Part shown: piece by piece, positions 48,930 through 57,036 of the stretch | Layout: every line of letters begins with the position of its first letter | Position numbering within the stretch: the first letter of the stretch is position 1 | DNA from: a virus | DNA: 64,000 bases | IMG/VR virus record: IMGVR_UViG_3300036801_000102 | Span: 1 to 64,000 of that record | Strand: one strand, 5' to 3' | The notes under the pieces: generated by a model | Told to the model about the DNA's origin: nothing | What the model saw: only the letters and a program-made list of their open reading frames with translations | The model's database searches: none | Position numbers and translations under genes: made by a program

Positions 48930-50485
48930 ACCGTCCGGACTTCACAGAGCAGTTTGGCGATGTGCTCGACAAGGAGTTGGCCGAGCGGAGCCTGTATGCG
49001 TTCGTCAAGTTGTTGTGGCATGCGGTTGAGCCGGAGACGCCGTTCATTGATGGGTGGGTGATCTATGCAATCTGCAAGCATTTGCAGGCGGTATCAGAAA
49101 GGAAGATTCGCCGACTATTAATAAACGTGCCGCCAGGCTTCTCGAAAAGTCTCTGTTCAAATGTCTTCTATCCGGCGTGGGAATGGGGACCACGCCGTCG
49201 TCCGCATTTGCGATATGTCACAGCGTCATATTCGTCTGGGCTGACCGAGCGCGACAATACCAGGATGCAGCAGGTTGCTCTGAGTGAACTGTATCAGCGC
49301 TACTGGGGCGATGCGTTCAATGGTAAACCGAACATCGTCAAATTCTCGAACAATCGCACTGGCTGGAAGCTAGCAACGTCTGTCGGTGGTATTGGAACCG
49401 GGGAACGTGGTGATCGGGTAATAATCGATGATCCTAATAACGTGAAGGTTACTGAGTCCAAGATTGTTCGCGAATCGACAAATCAATGGCTTCGCGAGGT
49501 TATGCCAACGCGTCTGAACTCGCCGACAAAGTCAGCGGTTATTTGCATTCAGCAGAGGACGCATGAGGAGGATGCAAGCGGGACGTTGTTGAGCGGCAAG
49601 CGTCATTGGTGTCACGTCATGGTACCGATGCGGTATGATCCGGATCGGCATTGCACGACGTACACGGATGATGGGACGCCGTTTTGGTCTGATCCGCGGC
49701 GAGTGCCTGGCGAATTGGCGTGGCCCGAGCGCTTCCCGATGCGAGAGGTGCAGCTGCTTGAGGGCGACCTGGGCGAGTATGCGACTGCCGGGCAGTTCGC
49801 GCAGATGCCGATGCCTAGAGGCGGCGGCATCATCAAGCGGGATTGGTGGCAGATTTATGGGCCAGATGACCCGATTGCTGCTGCGCTGAAATTCCCAGCA
49901 TTCTCGTTCGTGCTTGCTTCGCTTGATACGGCCTATACGGCGCAGGAGGAGAACGATCCTAGCGCGCTAGTGGTCATGGGCGTCTGGACCCATCCGGACA
50001 CAGGCTATCAGCAGGTGATGCTGATCTATGCTTGGCATGAGCGGCTGGCGCTGCATGATCTGGTTCAGCGGGTGGCGTATACGTGCGACAAGTATCGAGT
50101 GGATCGGCTGTTGATTGAGAACAAGGCTGCGGGGCATTCGGTGCAGCAGGAGCTACGGCGTTTGTTTGCCGGGGCGCAATGGGGTGTGCAATTCACTGAT
50201 CCGACGCGGCTTGGTGAGAAGGAAGCGCGGGCGCATTCAGTGAGCCACATTTTCGAGGAGAAGATGGTTTACCGACCGAATACTGAATGGGGCCTCATGG
50301 TCGAAGACGAGATATCCATTTTCCCGCGAGGCTCGCATGACGATTTTTGTGACGCTGTATTTCAGGGGCTGCGGATGCTGCGTGACAACGGGTTGCTGAG
50401 TCGCAAGCAAGAGCAGCGAGAGCAGGAGCGTAGCTTGGCGGAGTATCGGTCGAAGGGGCAGCGTCGGGCGCTGTATGCAGCATAG
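48926..50485 (+). CDS. terL: Terminase large subunit
   Basis: 519 residues. ATPase domain with an atypical Walker A 'NVPPGFSKS' (68-76), 'YVTASYSSGL', and Walker B 'DRVIIDDP'. Nuclease domain with 'ASLDTAYT', 'LLIENKAAGHSV' and 'HDDFCDA' supplying the metal-binding acids. The P-P-G-x-S-K-S form is typical of one family of phage terminases. Motor and endonuclease for DNA packaging. Confidence 0.9.
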   Translation: MNRPDFTEQFGDVLDKELAERSLYAFVKLLWHAVEPETPFIDGWVIYAICKHLQAVSERKIRRLLINVPPGFSKSLCSNVFYPAWEWGPRRRPHLRYVTASYSSGLTERDNTRMQQVALSELYQRYWGDAFNGKPNIVKFSNNRTGWKLATSVGGIGTGERGDRVIIDDPNNVKVTESKIVRESTNQWLREVMPTRLNSPTKSAVICIQQRTHEEDASGTLLSGKRHWCHVMVPMRYDPDRHCTTYTDDGTPFWSDPRRVPGELAWPERFPMREVQLLEGDLGEYATAGQFAQMPMPRGGGIIKRDWWQIYGPDDPIAAALKFPAFSFVLASLDTAYTAQEENDPSALVVMGVWTHPDTGYQQVMLIYAWHERLALHDLVQRVAYTCDKYRVDRLLIENKAAGHSVQQELRRLFAGAQWGVQFTDPTRLGEKEARAHSVSHIFEEKMVYRPNTEWGLMVEDEISIFPRGSHDDFCDAVFQGLRMLRDNGLLSRKQEQREQERSLAEYRSKGQRRALYAA

Positions 50486-50493
50486 ATCGGGGT

Positions 50494-50829
50494 TTAGGAG
50501 TGTTCGCCGTAGCGAGCTAAAATGGCTCGCGCCATGGCAAGTGCTTCTATACGGTTCCTTGCTTCGGTGATCTCTTCTCGTGTTAGCCGCTCCTCGCATT
50601 CCGCCGGGGTCTCAGGCCGCCAGTAAGAAATCCTTAGAGTCATGTCGCCATCGCCATTGCTGTCGATATCGCACCTTGCCTTATCTCGATATTCTGCGGG
50701 AATTTCCGCCAGCTTTGCATTGAACCAATGGACAACATCCTTGAGTTTTGTGTCATAGTTGAACGGCCAATCCGGATCATACTGCTCTGAGTTGAACACC
50801 GTGACCTTAACTGTAGATTGCTTGGTCAT
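50494..50829 (-). CDS. Hypothetical protein, convergent with terL
   Basis: 111 residues from ATG 50829, with CGGAG six bases upstream. 'VTVFNSEQYDPDWPFNYDTKLKDVVHWFNAKLAEIPAEYRDKARCDID', then beta strands and 'YWRPETPAECEERLTREE'. Similar small proteins occur in phages of gram-negative hosts (from memory). Its 3' end lies eight bases from the terL stop. Confidence 0.6.
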   Translation of the reverse strand: MTKQSTVKVTVFNSEQYDPDWPFNYDTKLKDVVHWFNAKLAEIPAEYRDKARCDIDSNGDGDMTLRISYWRPETPAECEERLTREEITEARNRIEALAMARAILARYGEHS

Positions 50830-51276
50830 GTTTGTCTCCGGGGGATCATCCATTGGATTCAAGTGATCGAGTGAGCGGGGGGACTTTTCCCGATATGTAG
50901 TCGGGCCATAGAGGGCGTGGTCTGGCACCACCCATACTGACCTCGGGACGCGCTGAGTCCCCGTTAACGCGCAGCAACCGATTTGCATCGCCGCTCGCTC
51001 CATCACGTGTGGCCGTCTCTCATCGGCGCGAAGATAGAAGAAGGTTATGTACCGGCTGCATAGTCTACCGCACAGTCTTCGCAGCAGAAATGACGGTTCC
51101 CCTCAGTGAACCACCCAGCATGCATCATTCTAGATGATAAAAGCCGATTGTCTCATGTGCCTCTGGCCAGAGGAGTCATGCTGAATGCCTCACTATGCTG
51201 GCATTGATCGCATTCAACCGGCTGTATAGGATCTAGAATCATGGTTCCGCCTCCGACTCATGTTCTGAAGACTGTT
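50830..51276. other. 447-base gap with one possible microORF
   Basis: No strong gene is seen. It contains a perfect 14-base palindrome CCTCTGGCCAGAGG (51160-51173) and the weak microORF at 51045-51125. No tRNA fold or promoter of good quality was recognised by eye. Confidence 0.4.
51045..51125 (-). CDS. Possible Cys-rich microprotein
   Basis: 26 residues from ATG 51125 (or 27 from ATG 51128): 'MHAGWFTEGNRHFCCEDCAVDY' has three Cys in a C-C-x2-C arrangement. No ribosome site is visible, so translation is uncertain. Confidence 0.3.
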   Translation of the reverse strand: MHAGWFTEGNRHFCCEDCAVDYAAGT

Positions 51277-51465
51277 TCACTGTCGATACGCCGGGTTGAT
51301 GACGCCAGCCTTCAAAAGCTCGATCATCACTACATCAACTGCAACACGCGCAAATGTCTCCGGCGTAATCGATCCTGGTGCTGCATCCACTGCTATCGCT
51401 TTTATGGTCTTCCACACAGCAGTGTATAGCGCATTTCGTTCAACGATGTCCTGTGTATCAGCCAT
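51277..51465 (-). CDS. Hypothetical small helical protein
   Basis: 62 residues with AAAGG nine bases before the ATG. Helices 'TQDIVERNALYTAVWKTIKAIAVDAAPG' and 'PETFARVAVDVVMIELLKAGVIN'. No family recognised. Isolated on the minus strand between divergent genes. Confidence 0.5.
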   Translation of the reverse strand: MADTQDIVERNALYTAVWKTIKAIAVDAAPGSITPETFARVAVDVVMIELLKAGVINPAYRQ

Positions 51466-51552
51466 TTTATGTTGCCTTTCAGTTCTGCGTTGGTTGCCTC
51501 ATGTCCGTCTCCGGAGTTTCAGTGCCACGCTGGTAATCCACCCCAAGCACTG

Positions 51553-51627
51553 ATTGACACACCTTGCCGCCCCCGCGGTGCTGGTGTCAACAACAATGTT
51601 GACATTTGTTGTCGCTTCCCTTATTTG
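51553..51627 (+). promoter_or_regulatory. Promoter with repeated TTGACA half-sites
   Basis: TTGACA (51599-51604), a 17-base spacer and TATTTG (51622-51627). Around it, TTGACA/TGTCAA occurs three times: 51554, 51585 (inverted) and 51599, the last two forming TGTCAAC-N6-GTTGACA. The repeated half-sites may be an operator for a local regulator, perhaps the ribbon-helix-helix protein encoded 300 bases downstream. Confidence 0.4.
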
Positions 51628-51679
51628 GAGGCTGCTGGATCGATCTCGGTGTCTCGCGGTGTGTGGAAATGGTGACCCT

Positions 51680-51898
51680 ATGAACGATCTAACGTCAAAT
51701 GACATGCTCGCATTGGCCCACCTGTTCAGCTTGGCCGTAACCGACGGTGTGAGGCCGCGTCTGTCTCCTGATAAAGTCTTTGTGCTCGTCCCGGTGGACC
51801 TTTGTGGACAGTTGGCGCGCTTCCTTTTTGCTGAAAGCATTCGCGCCGGAGACCGCATCATCGGGAAGCTGAACGTCGTTGAAGAGGATGACCGCTGA
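51680..51898 (+). CDS. Hypothetical small protein
   Basis: 72 residues from ATG 51680, with GGTGA eight bases upstream. 'NDMLALAHLFSLAVTDGVRPRLSPDKVFVLVPVDLCGQLARFLFAES' is a compact alpha/beta sequence; acidic C-terminus. No family recognised. First gene of the accessory operon 51680-54581. Confidence 0.5.
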   Translation: MNDLTSNDMLALAHLFSLAVTDGVRPRLSPDKVFVLVPVDLCGQLARFLFAESIRAGDRIIGKLNVVEEDDR

Positions 51899-51910
51899 GG
51901 CGAGGTCACT

Positions 51911-52087
51911 ATGGCAAAGAGTGATCATATTGGGTTCCGGCTGGAGTCCAAAGAGCTAGAAGCTCTGAAGCGCGCGGCGCAAGCGGACCACCGTAGTGTG
52001 TCTTCTTTGGCCAGGATGGTGCTGGTGGAATGGCTACGTAAGAACGGAATGCTTGAGGCTGAGCGGCGGCAGGAAGGAGCAGGTTGA
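51911..52087 (+). CDS. Ribbon-helix-helix DNA-binding protein
   Basis: 58 residues. 'HIGFRLESKELEALKRAAQADHRSVSSLARMVLVEWLRKNG' is a strand followed by two helices, the Arc/MetJ-type fold, with 'SVSSLARMVL' as the second helix. Probable dimeric repressor of its own operon. Starts 12 bases after the previous gene; no toxin partner was recognised beside it. Confidence 0.65.
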   Translation: MAKSDHIGFRLESKELEALKRAAQADHRSVSSLARMVLVEWLRKNGMLEAERRQEGAG

Positions 52088-52125
52088 AAATGAACGTTAA
52101 AGGAGCAGGTTGAAAATGAACGTTA
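52075..52125 (+). repeat. 25-base tandem duplication of a ribosome site and start codon
   Basis: AGGAGCAGGTTGAAAATGAACG and three more bases occur at 52075-52099 and again at 52101-52125. Each copy holds a ribosome site, a TGA stop and an ATG. The first ATG opens only a seven-codon frame; the second starts the membrane protein gene. Recent tandem duplication is the simplest explanation. Confidence 0.85.
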
Positions 52126-52283
52126 TGACCCTTGTCGGCTGGTCGCTCTATGGAATTTCCACTCTTTGTTTTGTGATATTTGCAGCTCTGAGTGAAACGC
52201 CCCACGTCGCATTTTTGGTATTCGGTTTGTTTGCAGGTTTTGCAGCTGTGATTGTCGGCATTAATAAGGGCTGGCCAATATGA
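52116..52283 (+). CDS. Small two-helix membrane protein
   Basis: 55 residues from ATG 52116, seven bases after AGGAG-type sequence in the second repeat copy. Two transmembrane segments ('LVGWSLYGISTLCFVIFAAL' and 'FLVFGLFAGFAAVIVGI'). The stop overlaps the next start (ATGA). Function unknown. Confidence 0.55.
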   Translation: MNVMTLVGWSLYGISTLCFVIFAALSETPHVAFLVFGLFAGFAAVIVGINKGWPI

Positions 52284-52486
52284 GTGAAGATCAGCCCCAG
52301 CGTCCCGAGACGGCCGGAGTGAATATCGTTGTCACCAAAAATCCTGATGGGTACGTGACTGTAGACCTGACTATTGAGGACAAGACATTCTATGTCGAAA
52401 TCGGAGAGACGAAATACAGCGGTTATCTGAAAGGCATGCAACCAGAGACGGTCTACTTTGAAGGTGATACTGATGCAGCAGAATGA
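52280..52486 (+). CDS. Hypothetical small protein
   Basis: 68 residues. Beta-rich 'NIVVTKNPDGYVTVDLTIEDKTFYVEIGE', acidic. Coupled to the preceding gene (ATGA). No family recognised. Confidence 0.5.
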   Translation: MSEDQPQRPETAGVNIVVTKNPDGYVTVDLTIEDKTFYVEIGETKYSGYLKGMQPETVYFEGDTDAAE

Positions 52487-52838
52487 AAACCCAACCGCCA
52501 AGGCAGAGGCTGCCGTAAGACGTTGGATAGAATGGGCCGGCAACGGTCCTGTGCCGTGCGACCAAGTGGTCGCCGACGTGGTGGAAGCATACGCTAGTGC
52601 CCTGATCCCGCAAGGCTCTTGGTTCCCAATAGCATCATTGCCGGAAGGCAGACACGTCATGCTCTATTGGCCACACGGAGAGCGAGGCGGTGGTGGGGTT
52701 GAGTGTGCGACGGTCTTTCGCGATGGCGACACATGGAGCTACTGGACGCATGGCGGCCCGAACGCGGGGAGCGACTGGGAACCGCGTGATGACGAGAAGC
52801 CGACTCTCTGGAAGCCCATTCAGGAACCTCCGAAATGA
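52473..52838 (+). CDS. DUF551-like protein
   Basis: 121 residues from ATG 52473, six bases after AAGGTGA. The C-terminal 70 residues, 'WFPIASLPEGRHVMLYWPHG' through 'WEPRDDEKPTLWKPIQEPP', match the W-x-P-I ... P-T-x-W-x-P pattern of DUF551 proteins, common in phages. The N-terminus is helical. Function unknown. Confidence 0.65.
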   Translation: MQQNENPTAKAEAAVRRWIEWAGNGPVPCDQVVADVVEAYASALIPQGSWFPIASLPEGRHVMLYWPHGERGGGGVECATVFRDGDTWSYWTHGGPNAGSDWEPRDDEKPTLWKPIQEPPK

Positions 52839-53167
52839 CCCAGAATGACGGATGGATAGGTCCCGCGCCGCGCATCGTCAGCGATGAAGTGGCGCATACC
52901 CTGGTCGAGGGCGTGATCATGATCGCAAAGCGGCACGGATGGCTTGACCAGGATCGCAATATCTTTGACTGGCTGGAAGCAAGGCTGTCAGGAAACAAAG
53001 CCATTACTGATACCACCGACGAGGCTGCGGAGTTCATGGAGAAGAGCCTGAAGGCATTGGAAGAAAGCCTCGCGCGGCATGGGTTATCTTGGGAGCAATA
53101 TATGCGGTGTGCCAGGAGACACTTTGAGGAACAGATGAAGCGGGAGGAGAATCAGAGTGACCGATGA
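52835..53167 (+). CDS. Hypothetical acidic helical protein
   Basis: 110 residues; 'IMIAKRHGWLDQDRNIFDWLEARL' and 'AAEFMEKSLKALEESLARHGLSWEQYMRCARRHFEEQMKREE' are helices. ATGA overlap upstream; 11-base overlap downstream. No family recognised. Confidence 0.5.
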   Translation: MTQNDGWIGPAPRIVSDEVAHTLVEGVIMIAKRHGWLDQDRNIFDWLEARLSGNKAITDTTDEAAEFMEKSLKALEESLARHGLSWEQYMRCARRHFEEQMKREENQSDR

Positions 53168-53432
53168 TTCCAAGATTACCAAAGCTGACATAGAATTCGC
53201 CGAACATCTTCAGAGAATCAATAAGGCCGTGTGTCCATCATGTGGACACACTATGGATCGTGGCGATGTTTCGTGGAATTCCGGTGATACTACTGGCGAA
53301 GGGACTCCTCTTACATGGGCACAGATTGTATGTCAGTCGTGCGGAACGGAGGTTGCGTACTGGAGATCCTGGTATTTTGACGTCGATGATTTTGATGAGT
53401 TTGTGGCTCATGTGTTGGAGGATCTGGAATGA
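53157..53432 (+). CDS. Zinc-ribbon protein
   Basis: 91 residues from GTG 53157. C-x2-C in 'VCPSCGHTM' and a second C-x2-C in 'IVCQSCGTEVAYWRS', separated by about 35 residues, form a zinc ribbon. Acidic C-terminus. No family recognised. Confidence 0.55.
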   Translation: MTDDSKITKADIEFAEHLQRINKAVCPSCGHTMDRGDVSWNSGDTTGEGTPLTWAQIVCQSCGTEVAYWRSWYFDVDDFDEFVAHVLEDLE

Positions 53433-53614
53433 GTGACAAAACCGCCCTTCTAAAATTGGTATTAGATATTATTGAATATCGCTTGTGTGATGATCATTGT
53501 TCCCCATGGACAAACGAAGGGCAGTGGCAAGCTCGCACTAATTGCACATGCCTAACAACCGCTCGGGAAATTCTGGTAGAAATAGGGCATTGGTATGAAC
53601 GAGGGGGTCGATAG
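53429..53614 (+). CDS. Hypothetical small Cys-containing protein
   Basis: 61 residues; 'LVLDIIEYRLCDDHCSPWTNEGQWQARTNCTCLTTAREILVEIGHWYE'. Four Cys could bind metal. ATGA overlap with the preceding gene. Confidence 0.5.
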   Translation: MSDKTALLKLVLDIIEYRLCDDHCSPWTNEGQWQARTNCTCLTTAREILVEIGHWYERGGR

Positions 53615-54079
53615 TTGTTGAACCAAATTACCAAATTTGCCCGCCGCCTCTTGGCGGACCCCGTGTTGTTGCGGCCTGTTACCGTCAATGAAGTTGCTTC
53701 GACTGAGTTGACGATTCTATCCATAGATAGACTGCTGCTCGCGCGTGTAGATCTCGCTGGGACCACATGGGAATTGGGGCGCGGTCCCGGGCGCTTATTT
53801 ACCAATACGGTTGACGTCTATACACCGGTGTTGGCGACCGGGACGGTTGGCTACGGATATATTGGTGGGAAGCCGAAGACGATAGACACTGATCTAATCG
53901 GGAGGAAGTGCTGTCGCGGCGAGACTATTTGCTTTCATAGGGGAGGATTGACTATTGGCACCTTGTCTGATTGGCCTGATGATGTGGGGAGCGAGAGCGA
54001 TAGACGCCGATTGGAAGTGGAATCGAAGGGCCTGTCGATTATGACCGATGATTCCAGCCGAAGGAGGCGAAATCCGTGA
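53615..54079 (+). CDS. Hypothetical protein, TTG start
   Basis: 154 residues from TTG 53615, one base after the previous stop and seven bases after GAGGGGG. Beta-rich middle ('STELTILSIDRLLLARVDLAGTTWELG'). Two adjacent Cys in 'GRKCCRGETICF'. No family recognised. Confidence 0.5.
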   Translation: MLNQITKFARRLLADPVLLRPVTVNEVASTELTILSIDRLLLARVDLAGTTWELGRGPGRLFTNTVDVYTPVLATGTVGYGYIGGKPKTIDTDLIGRKCCRGETICFHRGGLTIGTLSDWPDDVGSESDRRRLEVESKGLSIMTDDSSRRRRNP

Positions 54080-54327
54080 TGACTGAAGAACCAGACTTTA
54101 TCTATAGTGGAGTCGTCAATGAAGACGATGCTCTTAACAAGGACTTCCTATGGATCCGCATTCAGAGGAGCATCGATGATGGCAGGACACTGTTAATTCA
54201 ATCCAGCTCTCATCTGCCAGTGAAATTTGAAGTGCGACTGACCGAGAAGCAGACCGATAGCTTATACCGCTGTTTGCATAACGCCATCAGGTGCTTGGCC
54301 GAGCAAGGAACCATAATTCCTGTATGA
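54076..54327 (+). CDS. Hypothetical protein
   Basis: 83 residues from GTG 54076, eight bases after AAGGAGG. 'SSHLPVKFEVRLTEKQTDSLYRCLHNAIRCLAEQ' is the clearest helix. Overlaps both neighbours. No family recognised. Confidence 0.5.
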   Translation: MMTEEPDFIYSGVVNEDDALNKDFLWIRIQRSIDDGRTLLIQSSSHLPVKFEVRLTEKQTDSLYRCLHNAIRCLAEQGTIIPV

Positions 54328-54581
54328 AACGTCTGCCGTATGAGCCGATAGTTGTAATAGAGCCGGGTGATTATTTGGACGCTCGGAGTGAGCGCGAATA
54401 CGGGATACAGAAAGAGGCTGCTGAGGTTCGGATGGAGCGGTACGACGCTGCTCCCCAGGCTTTGCGTCGGGTGTGGGATGCGGTTGGTAACGAGGCGATG
54501 GCGCGATGGCTCTACACGCTCGGTGTGCGGGATTTCGCTACGGCCGAGCGGATGAAGCGGGCGTTGACGAAAACCAATTGA
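54324..54581 (+). CDS. Hypothetical protein
   Basis: 85 residues from ATG 54324 (ATGA overlap). 'RMERYDAAPQALRRVWDAVGNEAMARWLYTLGVRDFATAERMKRAL' is helical. Last gene of the accessory operon, immediately before the third copy of the late leader element. Confidence 0.5.
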   Translation: MKRLPYEPIVVIEPGDYLDARSEREYGIQKEAAEVRMERYDAAPQALRRVWDAVGNEAMARWLYTLGVRDFATAERMKRALTKTN

Positions 54582-54633
54582 ACACTCACGGAATGATGTG
54601 GTAGCGGCCTGGCCTATGATGAGCCATAGGCCA
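54580..54633 (+). promoter_or_regulatory. Repeated late-gene leader element, copy 3
   Basis: GAACACTCACGG to TGTGGTAG (54580-54604) matches copy 1 in 18 of 25 positions without gaps; GAACAC and TGTG-S-TAG are fully kept. It is followed by GGCCTATG-N5-CATAGGCC (54611-54632), a perfect eight-base hairpin. The start of the next gene is at 54642. Confidence 0.5.
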
Positions 54634-54641
54634 AGTGTGTC

Positions 54642-55025
54642 ATGTCGGGTACGCTGAAATCGGACACAGCCCTTTTAGCTGAATTGCCTGACAACACCAC
54701 CGGACAGATTATCGCGTCCAATATACGCGACGTCGTCGTCTCGAAACTGAGCGTCAATCCGGCTCTGGTATCCGCCGCAGGCACGACCCAAGGGACGGCC
54801 ACGGTTCTGACGGCGATGTTCAATGTGGTCACCGGTGGAACCGGCGGTGTTGTGGCAACGGCCAGTTATACGCGGGTTTGGAATACGTTGGCTGTTCCGA
54901 TCAACGTCTATCCCGTAACCAGTGCGCAGTTCGATGCGTTTGGCACCAATATTCCGGTTGCGGTCGATCCCGCCTCAGATGTGGAGGTAATAATGACCAG
55001 CGCGAGCCAAGGCTACGCGCGATGA
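54642..55025 (+). CDS. Putative virion protein
   Basis: 127 residues. 'LKSDTALLAELPDNTTGQIIASNIRDVVVS' is a segment shared by small phage fibre and spike-base proteins (from memory). The rest is beta-type. Its 3' end overlaps the next gene by four bases. Probably part of a fibre or spike cluster with the two genes that follow. Confidence 0.55.
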   Translation: MSGTLKSDTALLAELPDNTTGQIIASNIRDVVVSKLSVNPALVSAAGTTQGTATVLTAMFNVVTGGTGGVVATASYTRVWNTLAVPINVYPVTSAQFDAFGTNIPVAVDPASDVEVIMTSASQGYAR

Positions 55026-55642
55026 TCAATCGTATTCTCCTATCGGTTCTGATTGTCGGTCTTTGGTTTCAGGCGTCGGCGCAGAATTTTCCGTCGCGGC
55101 AGGTGGTAATCCAGAAGCCCGGCGATGCGGATTATACCATTCCCGTAAAGACATCGAATATCTGGACAACGGCACTGACGGCGAATCGGACGTGGACATT
55201 GCCTGCGGCGAATACCAGCGTTGGCGGCGATACGGTTACAATTACTGATATGGGCGGTGCGGTTTCCAGCCCTGGCAATAACATTACTGTGGCAGCTGCC
55301 GGAAGCGATACAATTAATGGTGCGAGCAATCTGACGTTAATGCAACCATATTCATCGGTGACGTTCACCAGCAACGGTACGAATGGCTGGGCTGCGTCGT
55401 CGGTGGCGGCATCGACATTGCCGGCAGCCGCCAATCTGGCGCCGATCTCGCCCTATGGGGTAGTGCAGGGTCCACTGACACTTCTCAAGTTTACGCCGTC
55501 TATCGCAGCAGCGCCAGGTGCTGGGTTGGTAACTCTATACGCGGAAAAGGGCTCAACCTCTGGCACTTGCAAGATCGTCGCCGTAGCAGGAACAAGCGGA
55601 ACCGAAGCGGTAATCATCGACAACATCGGAGCGGCCTGCTGA
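55022..55642 (+). CDS. Fibre-like protein with signal peptide
   Basis: 206 residues. Residues 1-20 ('NRILLSVLIVGLWFQASAQ') look like a Sec signal peptide with A-S-A cleavage. The mature part ('TWTLPAANTSVGGDTVTITDMGGAVSS') has the beta repeats of phage tail fibres. An exported fibre-like protein is unusual. Overlaps both neighbours (TGATG downstream). Confidence 0.6.
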   Translation: MINRILLSVLIVGLWFQASAQNFPSRQVVIQKPGDADYTIPVKTSNIWTTALTANRTWTLPAANTSVGGDTVTITDMGGAVSSPGNNITVAAAGSDTINGASNLTLMQPYSSVTFTSNGTNGWAASSVAASTLPAAANLAPISPYGVVQGPLTLLKFTPSIAAAPGAGLVTLYAEKGSTSGTCKIVAVAGTSGTEAVIIDNIGAAC

Positions 55643-57033
55643 TGCGCCGGTTCATCCTGTACCTTCTGCTACTGATTCTTCTTCCACTGACAGTAGCCAA
55701 CGCTCAGTACTACGTGTGCAACACCACATGCGTAAATGGTGCTACGGGTAATGACTCCAACGCCGGCACCTTTGCCGCGCCATTTCTGACTCTGCTCCAT
55801 GCCCAGGCGGCGATGTCTGGCGGCAGCACAAAGAAGACGATCATAGAGGCCGGGACCTTCACTCTGGGAGCGAACTGGGCGTTTACGTCCGCAGACGCCG
55901 GGGAGACCTGGGTCTCATATCCGGGAGCGACTGTCGTCATTTCCGGTGGGGCTTCTCCTGCTACAACCAACAAGACTATCTCGATCGCGTCAGGCGCCAC
56001 AGGCATGGTGTTCAAAGGGCTTACGTTTCAGAACCTAGGAACCGTGTCCGGGAATAATGGTGGGTTCGTAGTAACCGGCAACGGTACGATATATAACGAC
56101 GTCTTCCAGTACAACTCTTTTACCAATTGCGAAGACTACTGCATTGCCTTCAATCATATGGGTGGCGTTCTAGTAGACAGCAACACGTTTAACAACGTTT
56201 TGTCAGCCCTCCCCGGCAGCACCGGCTCCGCAGTGATTGCGTTTACCGGGGCTAACAATATGACATTTAGCCACAACACGTGCTCGAATACGGCTTATGC
56301 TTGTCTCGATACAGACAACGGAGTGGGAGCGCCAGCTACATCGAATGTCATCTACGATGCGAATATCGTGATAAACGCCTGCAATGCCGGGACACCTGAT
56401 TGCGGTGCCCTTTATATGATGGATCGTACCATTACATCAACTGGCTATATCATGCGCAATAATGTCATCAATGGCGTCGGCGACGGAAGCCATACTGATG
56501 AAACCAAGTGCTTATATTTGGATGATGATGTATCGAATGTCACGGTAACGGGTAATCTTTGTTTTAATGATCCAGGGGCATACGGAATGATGTACCATGG
56601 GACCACCAATGCTCACGTGACGAATAATGTGTTCGTTCTGGCTCCAGGAGGTCTCGCCGGGTTTTATCAGATACAAACGGCCTACGGCGCCACTGGCACG
56701 ACGATGAGCGGCAATACGTTTCAAAATAACGTGGTGCGATACACTGGAACTCCGACAAACCCGATGTGGCGACTGTCTGGATCACCAACCAACTTCCCGG
56801 CTGTCAGCGGTAACCTATTCTATTCCGCAACCGGCACCACTATTCAAAATAGCCAGACGAACTTTATCGACTCTAGCCCTATCTTCTGCGGGCCCTCCAT
56901 GGGGCCCAGCCCAGCGGCTCTTGCTGCGGCAACCGCCCTCTGGGGGTCTATCGCCAACGGTGTGGTTGGAAACTGGGCGCAACTTGCGGTCAACCAAGGG
57001 ACAACGTTCCGGAATTGCTCGGCTGGATTCTGA
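55642..57033 (+). CDS. Secreted right-handed beta-helix protein
   Basis: 463 residues from ATG 55642. Signal peptide about 1-21 ('RRFILYLLLLILLPLTVANAQ'). Then 'TGNDSNAGTFAAPFLTLLHAQAAM' and many N-x-x-N/G-rich coils ('VTGNGTIYNDVFQYNSFTNCEDYCIAFNHMGG', 'VTVTGNLCFND') characteristic of parallel beta-helices such as pectate lyases and tailspikes. Fits a polysaccharide-binding or -cleaving protein. A signal peptide is not expected of a virion spike, so release into the periplasm or display on the lysogen is possible. Confidence 0.65.
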   Translation: MRRFILYLLLLILLPLTVANAQYYVCNTTCVNGATGNDSNAGTFAAPFLTLLHAQAAMSGGSTKKTIIEAGTFTLGANWAFTSADAGETWVSYPGATVVISGGASPATTNKTISIASGATGMVFKGLTFQNLGTVSGNNGGFVVTGNGTIYNDVFQYNSFTNCEDYCIAFNHMGGVLVDSNTFNNVLSALPGSTGSAVIAFTGANNMTFSHNTCSNTAYACLDTDNGVGAPATSNVIYDANIVINACNAGTPDCGALYMMDRTITSTGYIMRNNVINGVGDGSHTDETKCLYLDDDVSNVTVTGNLCFNDPGAYGMMYHGTTNAHVTNNVFVLAPGGLAGFYQIQTAYGATGTTMSGNTFQNNVVRYTGTPTNPMWRLSGSPTNFPAVSGNLFYSATGTTIQNSQTNFIDSSPIFCGPSMGPSPAALAAATALWGSIANGVVGNWAQLAVNQGTTFRNCSAGF

Positions 57034-57036
57034 CCG

